Under the pieces are notes generated by a model. That model had not been told where the DNA came from, did not search any database, and saw nothing but the letters and a program-made list of their open reading frames with translations. A stretch of 64,000 bases of DNA from Tetradesmus obliquus (lineage: Eukaryota > Chlorophyta > Chlorophyceae > Sphaeropleales > Scenedesmaceae), in contig CP126191.1 of the NCBI GenBank assembly GCA_030272155.1, positions 2,502,501 to 2,566,500 on the forward strand. The letters are read 5' to 3'. Position 1 is the stretch's first letter, and each line of letters starts with the position of its first letter. The translations under genes and the position numbers were made by a program. Shown here piece after piece: positions 13,645 through 26,214 of the stretch.

Positions 13645-16084
13645 GCGCTGCTGCTGGTGCAGCTAGCCGTATCTAAAGCATGCAACACCGCGTCGCCATA
13701 CAATCTGTAATCTGCAACTGTCCTTATCCTCTGCTGTCAAGCCCTTCTTTTGCTCAGCTGCCCCCTGCTGTTGCTGCTTGCAGGAGACCCGCTGCGCTTA
13801 CCGAGAGCTGTTCTACACTGCCCCAATTGGCAAGGCTGGCATCAGTGGCGCCATCATGTTCAAGGAGACACTGCAGCAGGCAGCAGCAGACGGCACGTCT
13901 TTTGTGGACTGCTTGACGCGCCAGGGAGTGATGCCAGGCATAAAAGTGGACGAGGTGAGGCTGCACACACATGTCACCTGAAAAGCTGCGAGCTTTCTTA
14001 CATGAGCAGCCGCCGTGCATCATCTGGTTGTTAAACTTGATCAGCAGCCGTAATCTGCAGGCTTTACTTGTGTACTAGTTGGCTGCCTGATGCAGCACAC
14101 CGGCACCTATCTGTCACGGCAACGGCATGCTGCAAACATGCTGTGCTTGTGCCAATTCCAACACATGATGTGCAGGGCCTGCTGCCCTTTGAAGGCCATG
14201 ACCTGGCAACTTGCGAGACCTCCACACGCGGCCTGGACACGCTCGCAGCAGCAGCAGCAGGCTACCGCCAAGGCGGCGCGCGCTTCGCCAAGTGGCGGGC
14301 CGCGCTGCGCGTGGATGCTTCCAGGGGCTTCCCCTCTGAGCGGGCTGTTGAGTTGAATGCGCAGCAGCTGGCGCAGTATGCGGCAGTCTGCCAGGCAGCA
14401 GGTGAGGCAGGGAAGCAGGGTTACATCGGTGTATTCATGCGGCCGCGCTGCGACAGCCGCCTGGTCAATTAGGTAGCTGCAAGCAGGTCGGGCGGCAGGT
14501 GAGGCAGGCATGCTGTGCACAACAAGATGGGCTCCTTGGCAGTACGTAATGCGGTACAGATGCGGAGCATTCAGGTGCAATGCTGGACGGGTTGAGCAGC
14601 GCTCCTGTTGCCTGCAGCAGCATACAAACACAGGCAAGCCGGCATGCCACCATGATCTGTTGTATTTACCGCAGCAGCGGTGCAGTTGAGCACAGTGCTG
14701 GTAGTTGCTGCTGACACCCAACGCAACACTCACAGCCCTTTGGCACTTCTTTTGGCACTGCTGCTCTCGCCGCAGGCCTGGTGCCTATTGTCGAGCCTGA
14801 GGTGCTGATTGATGGTACGCACAGCGCAGCGGAGTTTGGTGCGGCCAGCGAGCGTGTGATTGGCGCGACTGTGGCGCAGCTGTGGCGGCAGGGTGTGGCG
14901 CTGGAGGGCTGCCTGCTGAAGCCGCAGATGGTCATCAAGGTGCGCTTGACCAGGAGTTGACTACTTCGGCAGTTGTGAGAAGGATGCTCCGGCATACAGA
15001 GCATGCGTTTGCGCTGGCTAAGCAGTGCGTTGCAGTGTGCGGAGTATGGCGCAGTGACACGCAGCGGTGACATGCGCTCGTGGTGTGGTGTGCTTCAGCA
15101 CTGCTGGGGAGGACAGCATCGCCTCAACTGTGCAGGTCAGTGCTGCAGCACACACCACAACCATGCTGCAGCTTGGCGCCAGGTGTATGGAAGCATGCGA
15201 TTGCTGTTCCACTGCACGCAGCTGTTGCAGCTGACACACCGTGCATGTTGGCGTGATGTGTGCAGGGCGCTGACGCTGCTGGTGGGCGCGCTGCGCCTGA
15301 GGAGGTCGCAGCCGCCACGCTGACTGTGATGCGGCGTGTGGTGCCTGCTGCCATCCCTGGCATAATGTTCCTGTCAGGGGGGCAGAGCGAGGAAGAGGCC
15401 ACGCTCAACCTCAATGCGATCAACGTGATGGTGAGCAAATGAGCTGTTAAGGATAGGCAGTGATGTGTGGGCGCAGCTGTGTGCGCATGGTGCATCTGCT
15501 ACCACTTTGTGGCTAACTCTGCACCGGCAATGCATGCATAGTGTGCTTGGGAATGTGCCAATGTAGTCGATTTTCACCTGCCAATGCTTGCGTATTTGAT
15601 CCTTAAGGTGCTTACATTCTGCAAGCGTAGCAATGCAGCGCACACGCCGTGTGCTCGCACTGCTCCAGCACTGCTCCAGCATTGCTCGAAGGTGCGTCAC
15701 CATGCATATCCTGTTTGAGTGCGGCCTTTGCACTACAATTAAGATTACGCTGGCTGACCTGCACTGTCGGTGCTGCTGATCCCGTGATACCTGCAGGCGC
15801 AGCAGCAAGGCAAGGCGCCCTGGTCGCTGTCCTTCAGCTATGGCCGTGCATTGCAAGCCAGCGTGCTTAAGATCTGGAGTGCAGACAGCAGCAGAGCAGC
15901 AGAGGCAAAACAGATGGCGGTTGCGCTGGCGGCCGCCAATGCAGCAGCAGTGCGCGGCGCGTATGACGCAGCGGGCAAGCACCCTTCGGTGACGTCAGAC
16001 AGCAGCTTGCGCGAAGCGTTCAGGGGCTGGCATGGGCCCACAGCCTCTGCGCCAGCAGCAGCTGCAGCGGCAGTCGCGCAGTAG
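13393..16084 (+). CDS. FBA: Class I fructose-bisphosphate aldolase, 386 aa
   Basis: Exons: 13393-13539, 13784-13954, 14176-14401, 14776-14939, 15266-15430, 15797-16084 (stop TAG). The enzyme reversibly splits fructose 1,6-bisphosphate into dihydroxyacetone phosphate and glyceraldehyde 3-phosphate through a Schiff base. By comparison with muscle aldolase, the visible active-site set is Asp30 (LASDES), Lys103 (GIKVDE), Lys145 and Arg147 (FAKWR), Glu188 and Glu190 (VEPE), Schiff-base Lys230 (LLKPQM) and the phosphate-binding GGQS at 274-277. The signature LKP[SN]M has Gln at the variable position, and the conserved C-terminal Tyr is absent; the protein ends in an Ala-rich tail. From the ATG at 13393 (a second in-frame ATG lies at 13399) there is no transit peptide, so as modelled the enzyme is cytosolic; an unseen upstream exon could change that. 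A TGTAA element, the usual green-algal polyadenylation signal, lies at 16228-16232, 144 bases after the stop. Confidence 0.95.
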
Positions 16085-17175
16085 TTGTATAAGACGAATT
16101 TAGTTGTGCCTGCAGGCACTGGCTGAGCTCAGCGAGTACCTAGGACTCCTGCAGTGTGCATTTTGATTTTGTGGATGAGACCACTTATTTGGCAGCATTT
16201 AGCTGCGCTGGCTTGTAGGGTCAGGTCTGTAACGCGCACATGAATGCATGCTGGATCAGGTGCCAACACAGAGCCAAGGATTGCCCAGCACTGCTGAACT
16301 TCACTCTGATGGAGGTGCCACTAGTCCTGCATGATGCATCGCAGCTCTGGCTGGTCATTTGCAACTTTCTATCAGCCATTGGCTTTGAGCAGCTAACCTG
16401 CGTTGAAGGGAGTTCAGCGATTCTCAGGAGCAGGGCTCTGTCAGGCTCTTCGCCCGTTCACGTCACTGATCACCATCCAGGGGCCCATGAACGTCAGGCA
16501 ACAATACGCGTAGCATCAGTTTTGAACAATTGAACATATATACCCGAAAACGGGCCTGTTGGAGACGTTCGTTGTTCGTGACTCTCTCCCCAAGCTGGAC
16601 CCGTGAGCATTCGTTACAGCATTTGTCTGATAAAGTATCCGATCAAAAACATTATTCAACTCAACAAACGACTGGTTGATGATTCGAGGTAGCTGGGACT
16701 AGGTGGGTGCTTGCTTGGACTCCTGCACAGCATTGGCATTGCCTCTCGCCGTCCGCTGCTGCAGAGTCCCAATGCATTTGTTTGTTGTACAAGTCTATTT
16801 ATGCGTCACTAATGCAACACAAGCAGCCACGGCCCACGTGACTGGTGGGCCTGTGCAGCAGCAGGCCCAGTCCAATGCTGCTGCATGTCTTGCGTCCTGC
16901 TGTTGAACCTGTATTCTTACATCCTTGCTTCTGCACTCTGTTCTCTCCTCTGTAACGCATACAACGTAGCAGTACTGGTGCAAACGCAGTGAAGTGCACA
17001 GCCTGGTCTGACGTGCACCTGGCAAGGCAGGCTGTTGCAGGCACAGCAAGCAGAAGCAGCGCAGAGCAACTGCAGCTGCTGTCTCCTGCAAGACGATGCA
17101 GCTGCTTCAGAAGCAGCAGTAACGTAGTCCCAATCTCTCTGCATCAGCTTGCCATAACCAGCAGCAGCATTGGGC
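16085..17175. other. Gene-free stretch between aldolase and EDR2-like genes
   Basis: It contains the likely aldolase polyadenylation signal (TGTAA at 16228) and the upstream region of the next gene. Only short unsupported open frames are seen. Confidence 0.5.
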
Positions 17176-17967
17176 ATGGAGCAGTTCAAAGCTCCTCCCC
17201 TGTTGGAGGAGGAGCTGTTTAAGCACACTGTGGTTGCTGACTATGTTGTCAACCGCACGGTGCGCCTGTACAGCGACTGCTTTGTGACGCTGGAAGACCC
17301 GGTCAAGAAGCCTGATGACTTCCGGGTGTTCCCGCTGCACCATGCAGGTGTGTGCAGGTGCAATGCAGATGCAACTCACCGCAGCAACACAGACAGGCAT
17401 GACCACATGACATACTCACGCGCCATCCTGCAACACGCTCTGCAACGCACGTGCACCTTGCGTATGCGTTGTTATATGTTCACATCAGCTATGGCAGTAC
17501 AAGCCACTTTGCAGCTGGCAGTGGCACCGCATCGCTGCTGCCAACCTGCACGCTGCTCTCAGCCAACATTGTGACATGTTACGTGTGTTACATGTGCTGC
17601 GCGCAGCTGCGCTGGTGCCTCCCACCAAGGAGGGCATTCAGCGCCGCAAGCGCCACATACGCCCCAAGGGAGTGTACTCGCTCACAGCACTGGCTGCGCT
17701 GCGTGGCAAGGGTCAGCCAGTGGAGCTGGTGCGCTATCATAAACAGTAGCGCTGATCTTTAAGTTGGGGATCAGTTGATGCAGCAGATAACAATGCTGCT
17801 GCTGCTGCTGCTGCTGTAAGGAATCTTGGCGCTGTGATTGAGTTTCAGATACTACTGCTGCTGAGGAGGAGGAGCAGGGGCGATTGAAGCAGCTGATGCT
17901 GAGAAACAGTGGCTCCTGCATGCTGCCTACTGCACTTGCAGCGGACACGTTGCGGCATTGCGACCAT

Positions 17968-18003
<36 letters not shown>

Positions 18004-18091
18004 TGCTGCAGTACACGTTTAAACTGGAATGTGATGGGGCATGGGACTTCCGCTTCTGCTTTGAGACATTGGAGCAGGCACAGGTGAGTGG

Positions 18092-18163
<72 letters not shown>

Positions 18164-18464
18164 ACTAGCACGGCTTGCTGCTGGCTGCATCCACCCTGCT
18201 TGATGGTACAGTGAAGTCACATGCTGCACTGTGGCTGCATGCAGGCAAGGTCAGGGCAGGTCGTGATGTTTTTGTTGAGATTTGTGCACCCTGCTTCTGG
18301 AAACACTTGTTGACACACCCACATCATAATTTTGCTCAACAGCTTTGTGCTTCACCCTGCTCTGGCCTGCCATCTGCTTGTCCATGCAGCGCTGGCATGG
18401 CCAGTTGTCTGCCATCATTGCAGCCCTGCAGGCAGCAGCAGGCGTATTGCCCAAACCCGCAGTT

Positions 18465-18503
<39 letters not shown>

Positions 18504-21406
18504 CGCGAGCAGGGCAGCGAAAGAGGCTCGGAGGCCTCTGGCGCTGCGCGGAGCTCATATGCAGATGCCAGCCGTGGGCGCGGCATGCTGCAAGGTGGGT
18601 GAGATGTGCAGCGCTGATCAATTCGAGCAGGCTAGGTTGGGTGGCTGTTGCGGGATCAGTAAGTGATGCGCAGCTTACTGTTTTGGGAGGTGGTTGACTG
18701 CACAGTTGTAGCGCTAGTTCGTGCAGTGCCATGTGCAGTCAGCAGGGGCGAGCAGTCAGAGGTGCACTGGCTATCACGCGCAACAGCTCCGAGCAGGGCA
18801 ATGGCAAGGGAGCGAAAGGGGTGCTTTTAGCGCGCTTTTGCAAACAAACAGAGACCATGTGTGCACATGCAGCAGGGTGCAGTTGCGTTGCAAGAGGTCG
18901 TGACACAGAGTGCACTACCAGCATGTGCTTTTACAGCAGCTGCAAACTCCTTGAAGGATGCTTGCTACGCAGCTGCAACTCATAGCTGCGCTGTGGCGTG
19001 CTGGACGTGGCAAGTGCTGCATCGCCATGTTGCCACACACTATATCGTGAACAGGTGGAGGGCGTGGAGCCCAGGGGCGCCATCCCTAGCCACATACACC
19101 CTCTCCAGCCTCAACTTACTCAGGAGCTGCAGAGCGGCCTCAGTACTCATACACTCACTCACTCACTCTTCGTTGCGGTGTGTGCTGCAGGCGGCACCTT
19201 CAACAGCCACAACATCCTGCTGTCCACAGGCTCATTCTCAGAAGATGACAGAGATGAGGATTGGACCAAGGTGCGTGGTGAATCCATTGCACACATGCAC
19301 AGTGCGCCAGCAGCTGCTTGCTTCCCAGAAGGGTACCACTGATGAGCACACAGGTTCAGCTGTGGCGACTGCTGTGCTATGCGCTGCGCACGTGCTCAAG
19401 GTTGCTCGGAGAACTAGCTGAGTCTCTGCTCAACTGCCTGGTTCAACCTCTGTGCGCTGTTGCTGCTGCTGCCGCCACAGCTGCTGAATGTGCAGCCTGG
19501 CACGCCCAAGCGCCGCGCGCAGCAGCCGCGCTGGGTGCCCTACACGCACAGCAACGGCCTGGCCATCTACCAGCACCAGGGAAAGGACAGCACCAGCGCC
19601 AGCGGCAAGGGAGGAGAGGAGTACATGGTGCGGGCTCGCTACGCAGCAGGGTTGTTTGTTTGGTTCTAGTGTGACTGCCTGTGCATACATATGCTTGCAG
19701 GAAAGTCATCTGCATGCCATCCATGCTTGTGTCTATGAGCGTGGAGGTACATGCGCAATGATGCTGTACCGCACGACTCTCAGCATCACATTTTGCTCCG
19801 CTGGCTTTAGAACTGACCTCGCCGTCCTGCATAATCGCAAACACGCTTGGCTGCAGGTGTCTGCGGTGATCCGGGGCCCGCCTGGTGACGTGCTGCGTGC
19901 GCTGCTTGACCCCGGCAGCGCCACCACCATCCTGGGGCCTGCGCTGGAGGTGGAGGTGCTTGAAAGCACACCGGGCCGCCAGGTGCGGGGGTCCAATGGC
20001 GCCTTCTTGCCTTGTCCTTGGATGGTTGTCTTTTCAAAAAGTCACAACTTGGGAAATTTGCAGTAGTGCCAGGCTGGAGTTGGAGGTGCTGGAGAGCACA
20101 CCGGGGCGCCAGGTGGGGTCAAATGGCGCTGTCATGACTTTTTGAGAACGTCTGGTCTTTAATGATGTCAAAAAATCAGGAAGCCTGCAGTAGTTGTGCC
20201 TGCACTGGAGGTGGAGGTGCTGGAGAGCACACCGGGGCGCCAGGTGCGGCAATGTTGTACTGCTGCAGATGTTGTCATTGGTGGTGTTACATTGTGGCAG
20301 TGCCGCCACCATCCTGGGCCTCATGCTGGAGGTGGAGGTGCTGGAGAGCACACCGGGGCGCCAGGTGGGGATCACATGGCGCTTTCATGACTGTTTGAGA
20401 ACGTCTGTTTGAATGATTTCACAAACTTGGGATGCTTGCAGTATTTGTGCCTGCGTTGGAGGTGGAGGTGCTGGAGAGCACGTCGAGGCGCCAAATGCAG
20501 CTGCAATGCATACCATAGGTCAAACGCTGTCACTGCGATTGTTTGAGGGATTTTGTTAGGCTTGCAGTGATCGGGTGTCACTGCCTGTAGCTTTGGAGGT
20601 GCATTAGGAGGCAGCATGCACAGCGGCTGGCAGTGTTGTGCGCAAGCTGCTGTGCGTTGTTGGTGCTGTTTGGTGGGCTGCTGGTTTTAATGCTTGCAGG
20701 CAGGCTGGCTTCTACTCCTGACTGTGCAGTGCTGCCCCGGTCATGTGCCAGCTATGACAGCAGACCTGCCTGCATGGCTCGAAGCACTTTCGACCTGTGT
20801 TCCTGCTACTGCCGCCGTACTGTATGGTACAACTTCACAGGTGATGCGCATCCAGGTGCAGGCGCTGGGCAAGACCGCTGCGCTGTTCAGGCCGCGCGAG
20901 GCGGTGGTGCAGCGGCTGCTGAAGAAGGAAGATGACGGCGTGTATGTGGTGCTGTTCAGCAGCGTGGACGCATACGACGCGCGCGCAGCCCTGGCACACG
21001 AAGGTGCGTTGTTATGGCGTTGCTGCTGCTGCTGCGGTTGTGTCCGCCGTTGCTGGTGTATGGTTCCGTATTTGTCTGGCTAGCAGCGCCTTGTCGGCCA
21101 TATGCTTTTTGCCTAGTTGCAGTACTGTTCACGGGTGACGAGCTGCTTAGCGGTGCCAGGTGTATTGGCCTCGCTGCTTGTTGGCGGCGTGTATGTGGTG
21201 CTGTTCGCAGCGTGGACACGTATGATGCACGCGCAGTACTGGCACACGAGGGTGCGCGGTTGGGCTGCTTTGGTTCTCGCCAGTTCACATCAGCCGTTGC
21301 TGGTGTATGGGTCCAGTTGCGTCTGGCTGGCAGCGGCTTGATGCCAGCACCAGTGTTGCGTGGTTGCTGGGTGTGGCTGCAGTGCTTGTTTACTGCTGCG
21401 CTTTGC

Positions 21407-21454
<48 letters not shown>

Positions 21455-24400
21455 CTGCAGGTGTGATTGAGGAGGCTGAGGGCCTGGGCAGCAGTGCGCG
21501 GCTGACGCACCCCATCCGCTGCCGCGTGTCGGGAGGCTACACCATCAGCAAGCTTCAGGGCTTCAGGGGAGCAGACAGCCCAGAGAGCCTGCTGACATGC
21601 ATCCTGCAGGTGCGGTAGTAACATGATAGCGTCGTCAGCACAGTCGTGTATAACAGCGGGCTTTTCACATCCTGCAGGTGCGTTAACAACATGATAGCGC
21701 TGTCAGCACAGTCATGTATAACAGCGGGCTTTTCACATCCTGCAGGTTAACAACATGATAGCGCTGTCAACACAGTCGTGTATAACAGCGGGCTTTTCAC
21801 ATCCTGCAGGTGCGTTAACAACATGATAGCGCTGTCAACACAGTCGTGTATAACAGCGGGCTTTTCACATCCTGCAGGTGGGCGTTGCGCCCACGCTAAA
21901 CGTAACTCTGCTAGCGTGCATCCTGCAGGTGCGGCCTGCGCTGAGCATAACACACGATTGTTAACAACAGCGGGTCATGCCGCAGTGGCTTGTGTGCACC
22001 CTGGCGGCACGGTGACCTTGCTGCGTGGGTGCCGGCGCACACTAATGCACTGAGTTTGGAGTGCGGCAAGTCACAGTTCATCAGTCTTTTCAGTGCTTTT
22101 CAAACTGCGTGTTGCAGGTGAATGACATGGGCGGCTGGCTGAACCGCTCCCACCCGCTGTTCCGCGCTGTGGACTGGTGGAGTGGTGGGGCCTATGAGGC
22201 CTTCCTGCAGCGCATGCTGCTGGGTGTGACGCTGGTGCGCGACGTGGTGGAGAACAGCAGGTGGGTTTGACTGTGTTTGACTGGGTTTGACTGGTTGGAC
22301 TTGTTTGACCTGTTTGACTGGTTTGGCTTGCATGGTGCACGACGTGGAGGACAGCAGGTGGGTTTGACTGTTTTGATCTGTTTGACTGGCTTGAGTGGTT
22401 TGGCTTGCAAGGTGCGCGATGTGGTGCAGAACAGCAGGTGTTCTGCTGCTGCACTCAACTCGTTCAACAGACTGACTTGTGCGACGTGAGTAGGAAGTGG
22501 GCAGCTTACAACTACTTGCATGCTCTGTGTGTATGCTTTGTGATTGGTGGGAGTGAAGTTTGGCCTAAGCGGTTGTAACATGCATGAGGTGTTGCCTTCA
22601 CATTGCGTTTATCATATGCTATGGCAATGAATCATGCACCAAAAGGCGCGAAGCATGCACCCATGGCAATTTGCCAACGGTGTGCTGCTGTGCCATCATC
22701 CCTGGCTGCAGGTTTGCGGTGAAGCAGCCTGCTCTAGACTTCCAGGAGCACCAGCCAGAGCAGGAGCAGGAGGGAGAGCAGCTGCAGGAGGCAGGCGCAG
22801 CCCCTGGACAGGCTGGCAAGGTGCGGCAGACTGTGCGCCGTAGCATTTGTATAACAGATATAAACATTTTAAATAAAAAATTAAAAAGGAAACCTTTTTT
22901 GATATGTATTTTTAGAAAGATATAATATAAAAAAATTCAGGAAAATAGAACACTGTGCCATCCATGCCTTGCTGCTGCGTCGAGCAGCGCGGCAATGAGA
23001 GTGAAGTCAGCTTTGCACAGGCCTGCCACACCCACACACCTTGTGCCTGCACTGCCATCCCCACGGCCTGCTGCATTGTTTCACCTCATCATCTTATGCA
23101 CATGAGTTGCCGCTGTGCGCTTCACACCCTTGTTCCTTCCGCCCCTCAGGCCCTGCCCAACCTGCGCACCAGCACCTTTGTCATGCGCCAGGCGGCAGCC
23201 TCAGTCGGCGTCGCCTCGCCTTTCGCTACAGCCGCCGGCCCACCTTCCTCTGCCGGATCCTCTCCAACCGCATCATTCCGCCCCAACAACAGCATCAGCG
23301 GCAGCGGCGCAGGAAGCATCCCTGGGCAGCGCCTGCTCATGCGGCCCAGCAGGCTAGCTAGCCAGAGGCTTCCAGGCAGTGGCGCGCTCAGCATTGGCTT
23401 GAGTGGCAGCGGGGTGCAGCGCATCGGCTCTGCGCTGGCGCCTGCTGCTGAGAGTGACCTAGAAGAGCCGGAGCCAGAGTTCAAGCTGCCTACGTGAGTT
23501 ATGACTGTTACTATTCGTGGTTTGACAGTCAGGTTATTGCCAGCAGCACCTACAGCGCGTGCACTGTTGCCATCAAACCACTCAACTGCGCCACCAAGCA
23601 CGCAACGCATGGGGCAGAACCTTGTTGCTGCACAATTTTGACGGGTTGGGCTTATGGTTTGGTAGGTGCTGTGTGCTGGCGGACCCTGCCTTGCTGCTGA
23701 GCTGGTGCAGAAGAGGGCTGCAGCTTCCGTTGACAGCAACCTGTGCTTACTTCACACTGCATCATAGAGCTCTAAACCCTTTGAGTTTATGCGGCTGGGC
23801 GTACACCTTGCCTCTGCTTTTTCTTTCCACTGCACCTTTTCCATATGCAGCAAGTACTACCAGGAGATCCACACCCCGGGTGCTGACGCGCCCTTCAAGC
23901 TGCGCGGCCCCACCTACCTCAGCGATGGCCGCAAGGTGCCTGCGGGCCAGCCGCTGTTTGAGCTGCTGGGCATGGAGGTTGTGGACGTGGGCGGGCCGGG
24001 GCCCTGCCCACACATCTCACGCTACCTGCCCAGCGTGAGGTGAGTGAATAGTGAGGGTGCAGGGGAGGGCTTGTTGTGCAGGCAGGGGAAAGGGCCGGTG
24101 CTGGGAGGGCCTGGGGTGGGAGAGCTGTGCTTGCAGCTCTTTCCTCCCTCAAGGTTTGATGGGATGTGCTTGCTGGGGAATATTATGCCGGCGGTATGCG
24201 GGGTTGCTTGTAGGGTGCAGCCGTAGCTGCAAGTGGGAGGGCGCTTTTTGCTCGAAACTTAAATGCACGACTGCAGCTTCCAAAAGGTCCCAGCAGCGTG
24301 CAGCCCGCTGCAACACGCCCTCTACATGACGCAATTCATAGTAACAGTGTGACGCGCGCCACCCGCGTCACGAGGGGGGTGACAAAGGTTGATCACTGCC

Positions 24401-24659
24401 CACCTCTGCTCGTGCTGACTTTACCATGCCTGCTGCCTGTGCCGTACCTGTTTTATCTTCTGTCCCCGCAGGCGCAGCAGCAAGCCCTTCCTGTTTGTGT
24501 ACAACCTCATGGTACCAGGGCCGCCCACCATCTGCTGCGTGTTTGTGTTTGGCGCGGACAGCCACCCCAACGCGCTGGGGTCCCCGCCTGACGACCCTGA
24601 GGAGAGCAGCAGCTGGACGCCATTTGACTTCCTCATGTACAGGTGAGGTTGCAGAAGAC

Positions 24660-24696
<37 letters not shown>

Positions 24697-25997
24697 GGTT
24701 GCTGCCATGCTGGACGCCCTTCGACTTCCTCATGTACAGGTGATGCGCAGCAGCGGGTCAGTGATGAGCGTTGTTGACAGGCCCCTCACACGAGCTCTGT
24801 CTCTGTTGCGCTTGGAGTTGCAAATGAGGAGAGCAAGGGCTTGCCTGCTTCTCATGCGCAGGACTTGTGAGTTGGTGGACGCAGTAAGGGTCACTGCCAT
24901 GCTGTGCGCCGCTGGAGGGCTGTGAGGAGCTGAAGTCATGTGCATGCTGCCCACCTCCTGTGGTTGGTCTACTGCTGCTGCACCGCAGGTTCCTGCAGGG
25001 CGATGACGAGGCGTGGAGCAGCAATGGCTTTTTTTGATGTCGTGCACCATGCAGCAGGCTAACAGTCATGTGTTTGGTTGTCTGGTGCGCCGCAGGTTCC
25101 TGCAGGGCGATGACGAGGAGCGGCGCAGCATGTTCAAGATGATTCCTCGCGTGGCTGAGGGCTCCTGGGTCATCAAGCAGAGCGTGGGCAGCACGCCTGT
25201 CATTATTGGCCGCAAGCTGGGCACCAGTTTCCACATCACGCAGAAGTATGTGGAGGTGGCGGTGGATGTGGGCAGCAGCAGCACCGCGCAGTACATCACA
25301 GGCATGGTGAGGCGGCCTGATTTCTTGACTGCTGATTTTATTGCGTGTTTGTTGTTGTTGGTGGTGGTGCTGCTGCCGCTAATGGCGGTGGATGTGGGCA
25401 GCAGCAGCACCGCACAGTACATCACAGGCATGGTGAACCGGCCTGAGTTCTTGAGTGCTGGTCTGATGCATTGTTGTTGGTGGTGGTGGTGCTGCTGCTG
25501 CTGCTGTTGGCGGTGGATGTGGGCAGCAGCAGCACCGCGCAGTACATCACCGGCATGGTGAGGCGGCCTGAGGTCTTGACTGCTGATTTGATTGCGTGTT
25601 TGTTGTTGTTGTTGGTGGTGCTGCTGCTGCTGCTGCTGTTGGCGGTGGATGTGGGCAGCAGCAGCACCGCGCAGTACATCACTGGCATGGTGAGGCGGCC
25701 TGAGTTCTTGACTGCTGATCTGATGGCATGTTTGTTGTTGGTGGTGCTGCTGCTGCTGCTGCTGGTGGTGGCGGATGTGGGCAGCAGCAGCACCGCGCAT
25801 GACATCACTGGAATGGTGAGGCGGCTGGTAAAAAGCAGGCGGGGTCTTTTAATGGCGGCTGTGCAGGGCCAGTGGCGGTATTGGGGGGCATAGGACTAGG
25901 GTGTTGGGTTTACAGAGCGTGCGCTGTGTGGGCAGGGTCAGCTGCAGGGGTAGGTAGCTGGCGCCTGCTTCACGACTGCTGCCTGCACGTTTGTTGG

Positions 25998-26056
<59 letters not shown>

Positions 26057-26151
26057 GTGGTGTTGCTGCCTGATCATGTGAGGCGGTGGGCACGGCCTGG
26101 TGCTGGACCTGCCTCTCGGCTGCTGACTGCATGTGCTGCTGCTGCTGCATG

Positions 26152-26214
<63 letters not shown>

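Noticed and set aside
19053-19135. Possible extra exon in the EDR2-like gene (frame containing EQVEGVEPRGAIPS)
   Set aside because: The neighbouring exons already join in phase, and the candidate lacks a clear donor; kept only as a note in the gene entry.
21600-21928. Regularly spaced repeats resembling a CRISPR array
   Set aside because: The repeats are direct tandem units of one intron sequence without distinct spacers, in a eukaryotic gene with no cas genes nearby.
25471-25893. Long open frame with Leu-rich hydrophobic stretches as a separate membrane protein
   Set aside because: It is the intronic 126-bp array read in frame; its hydrophobic parts are CTG/GTT triplet runs.
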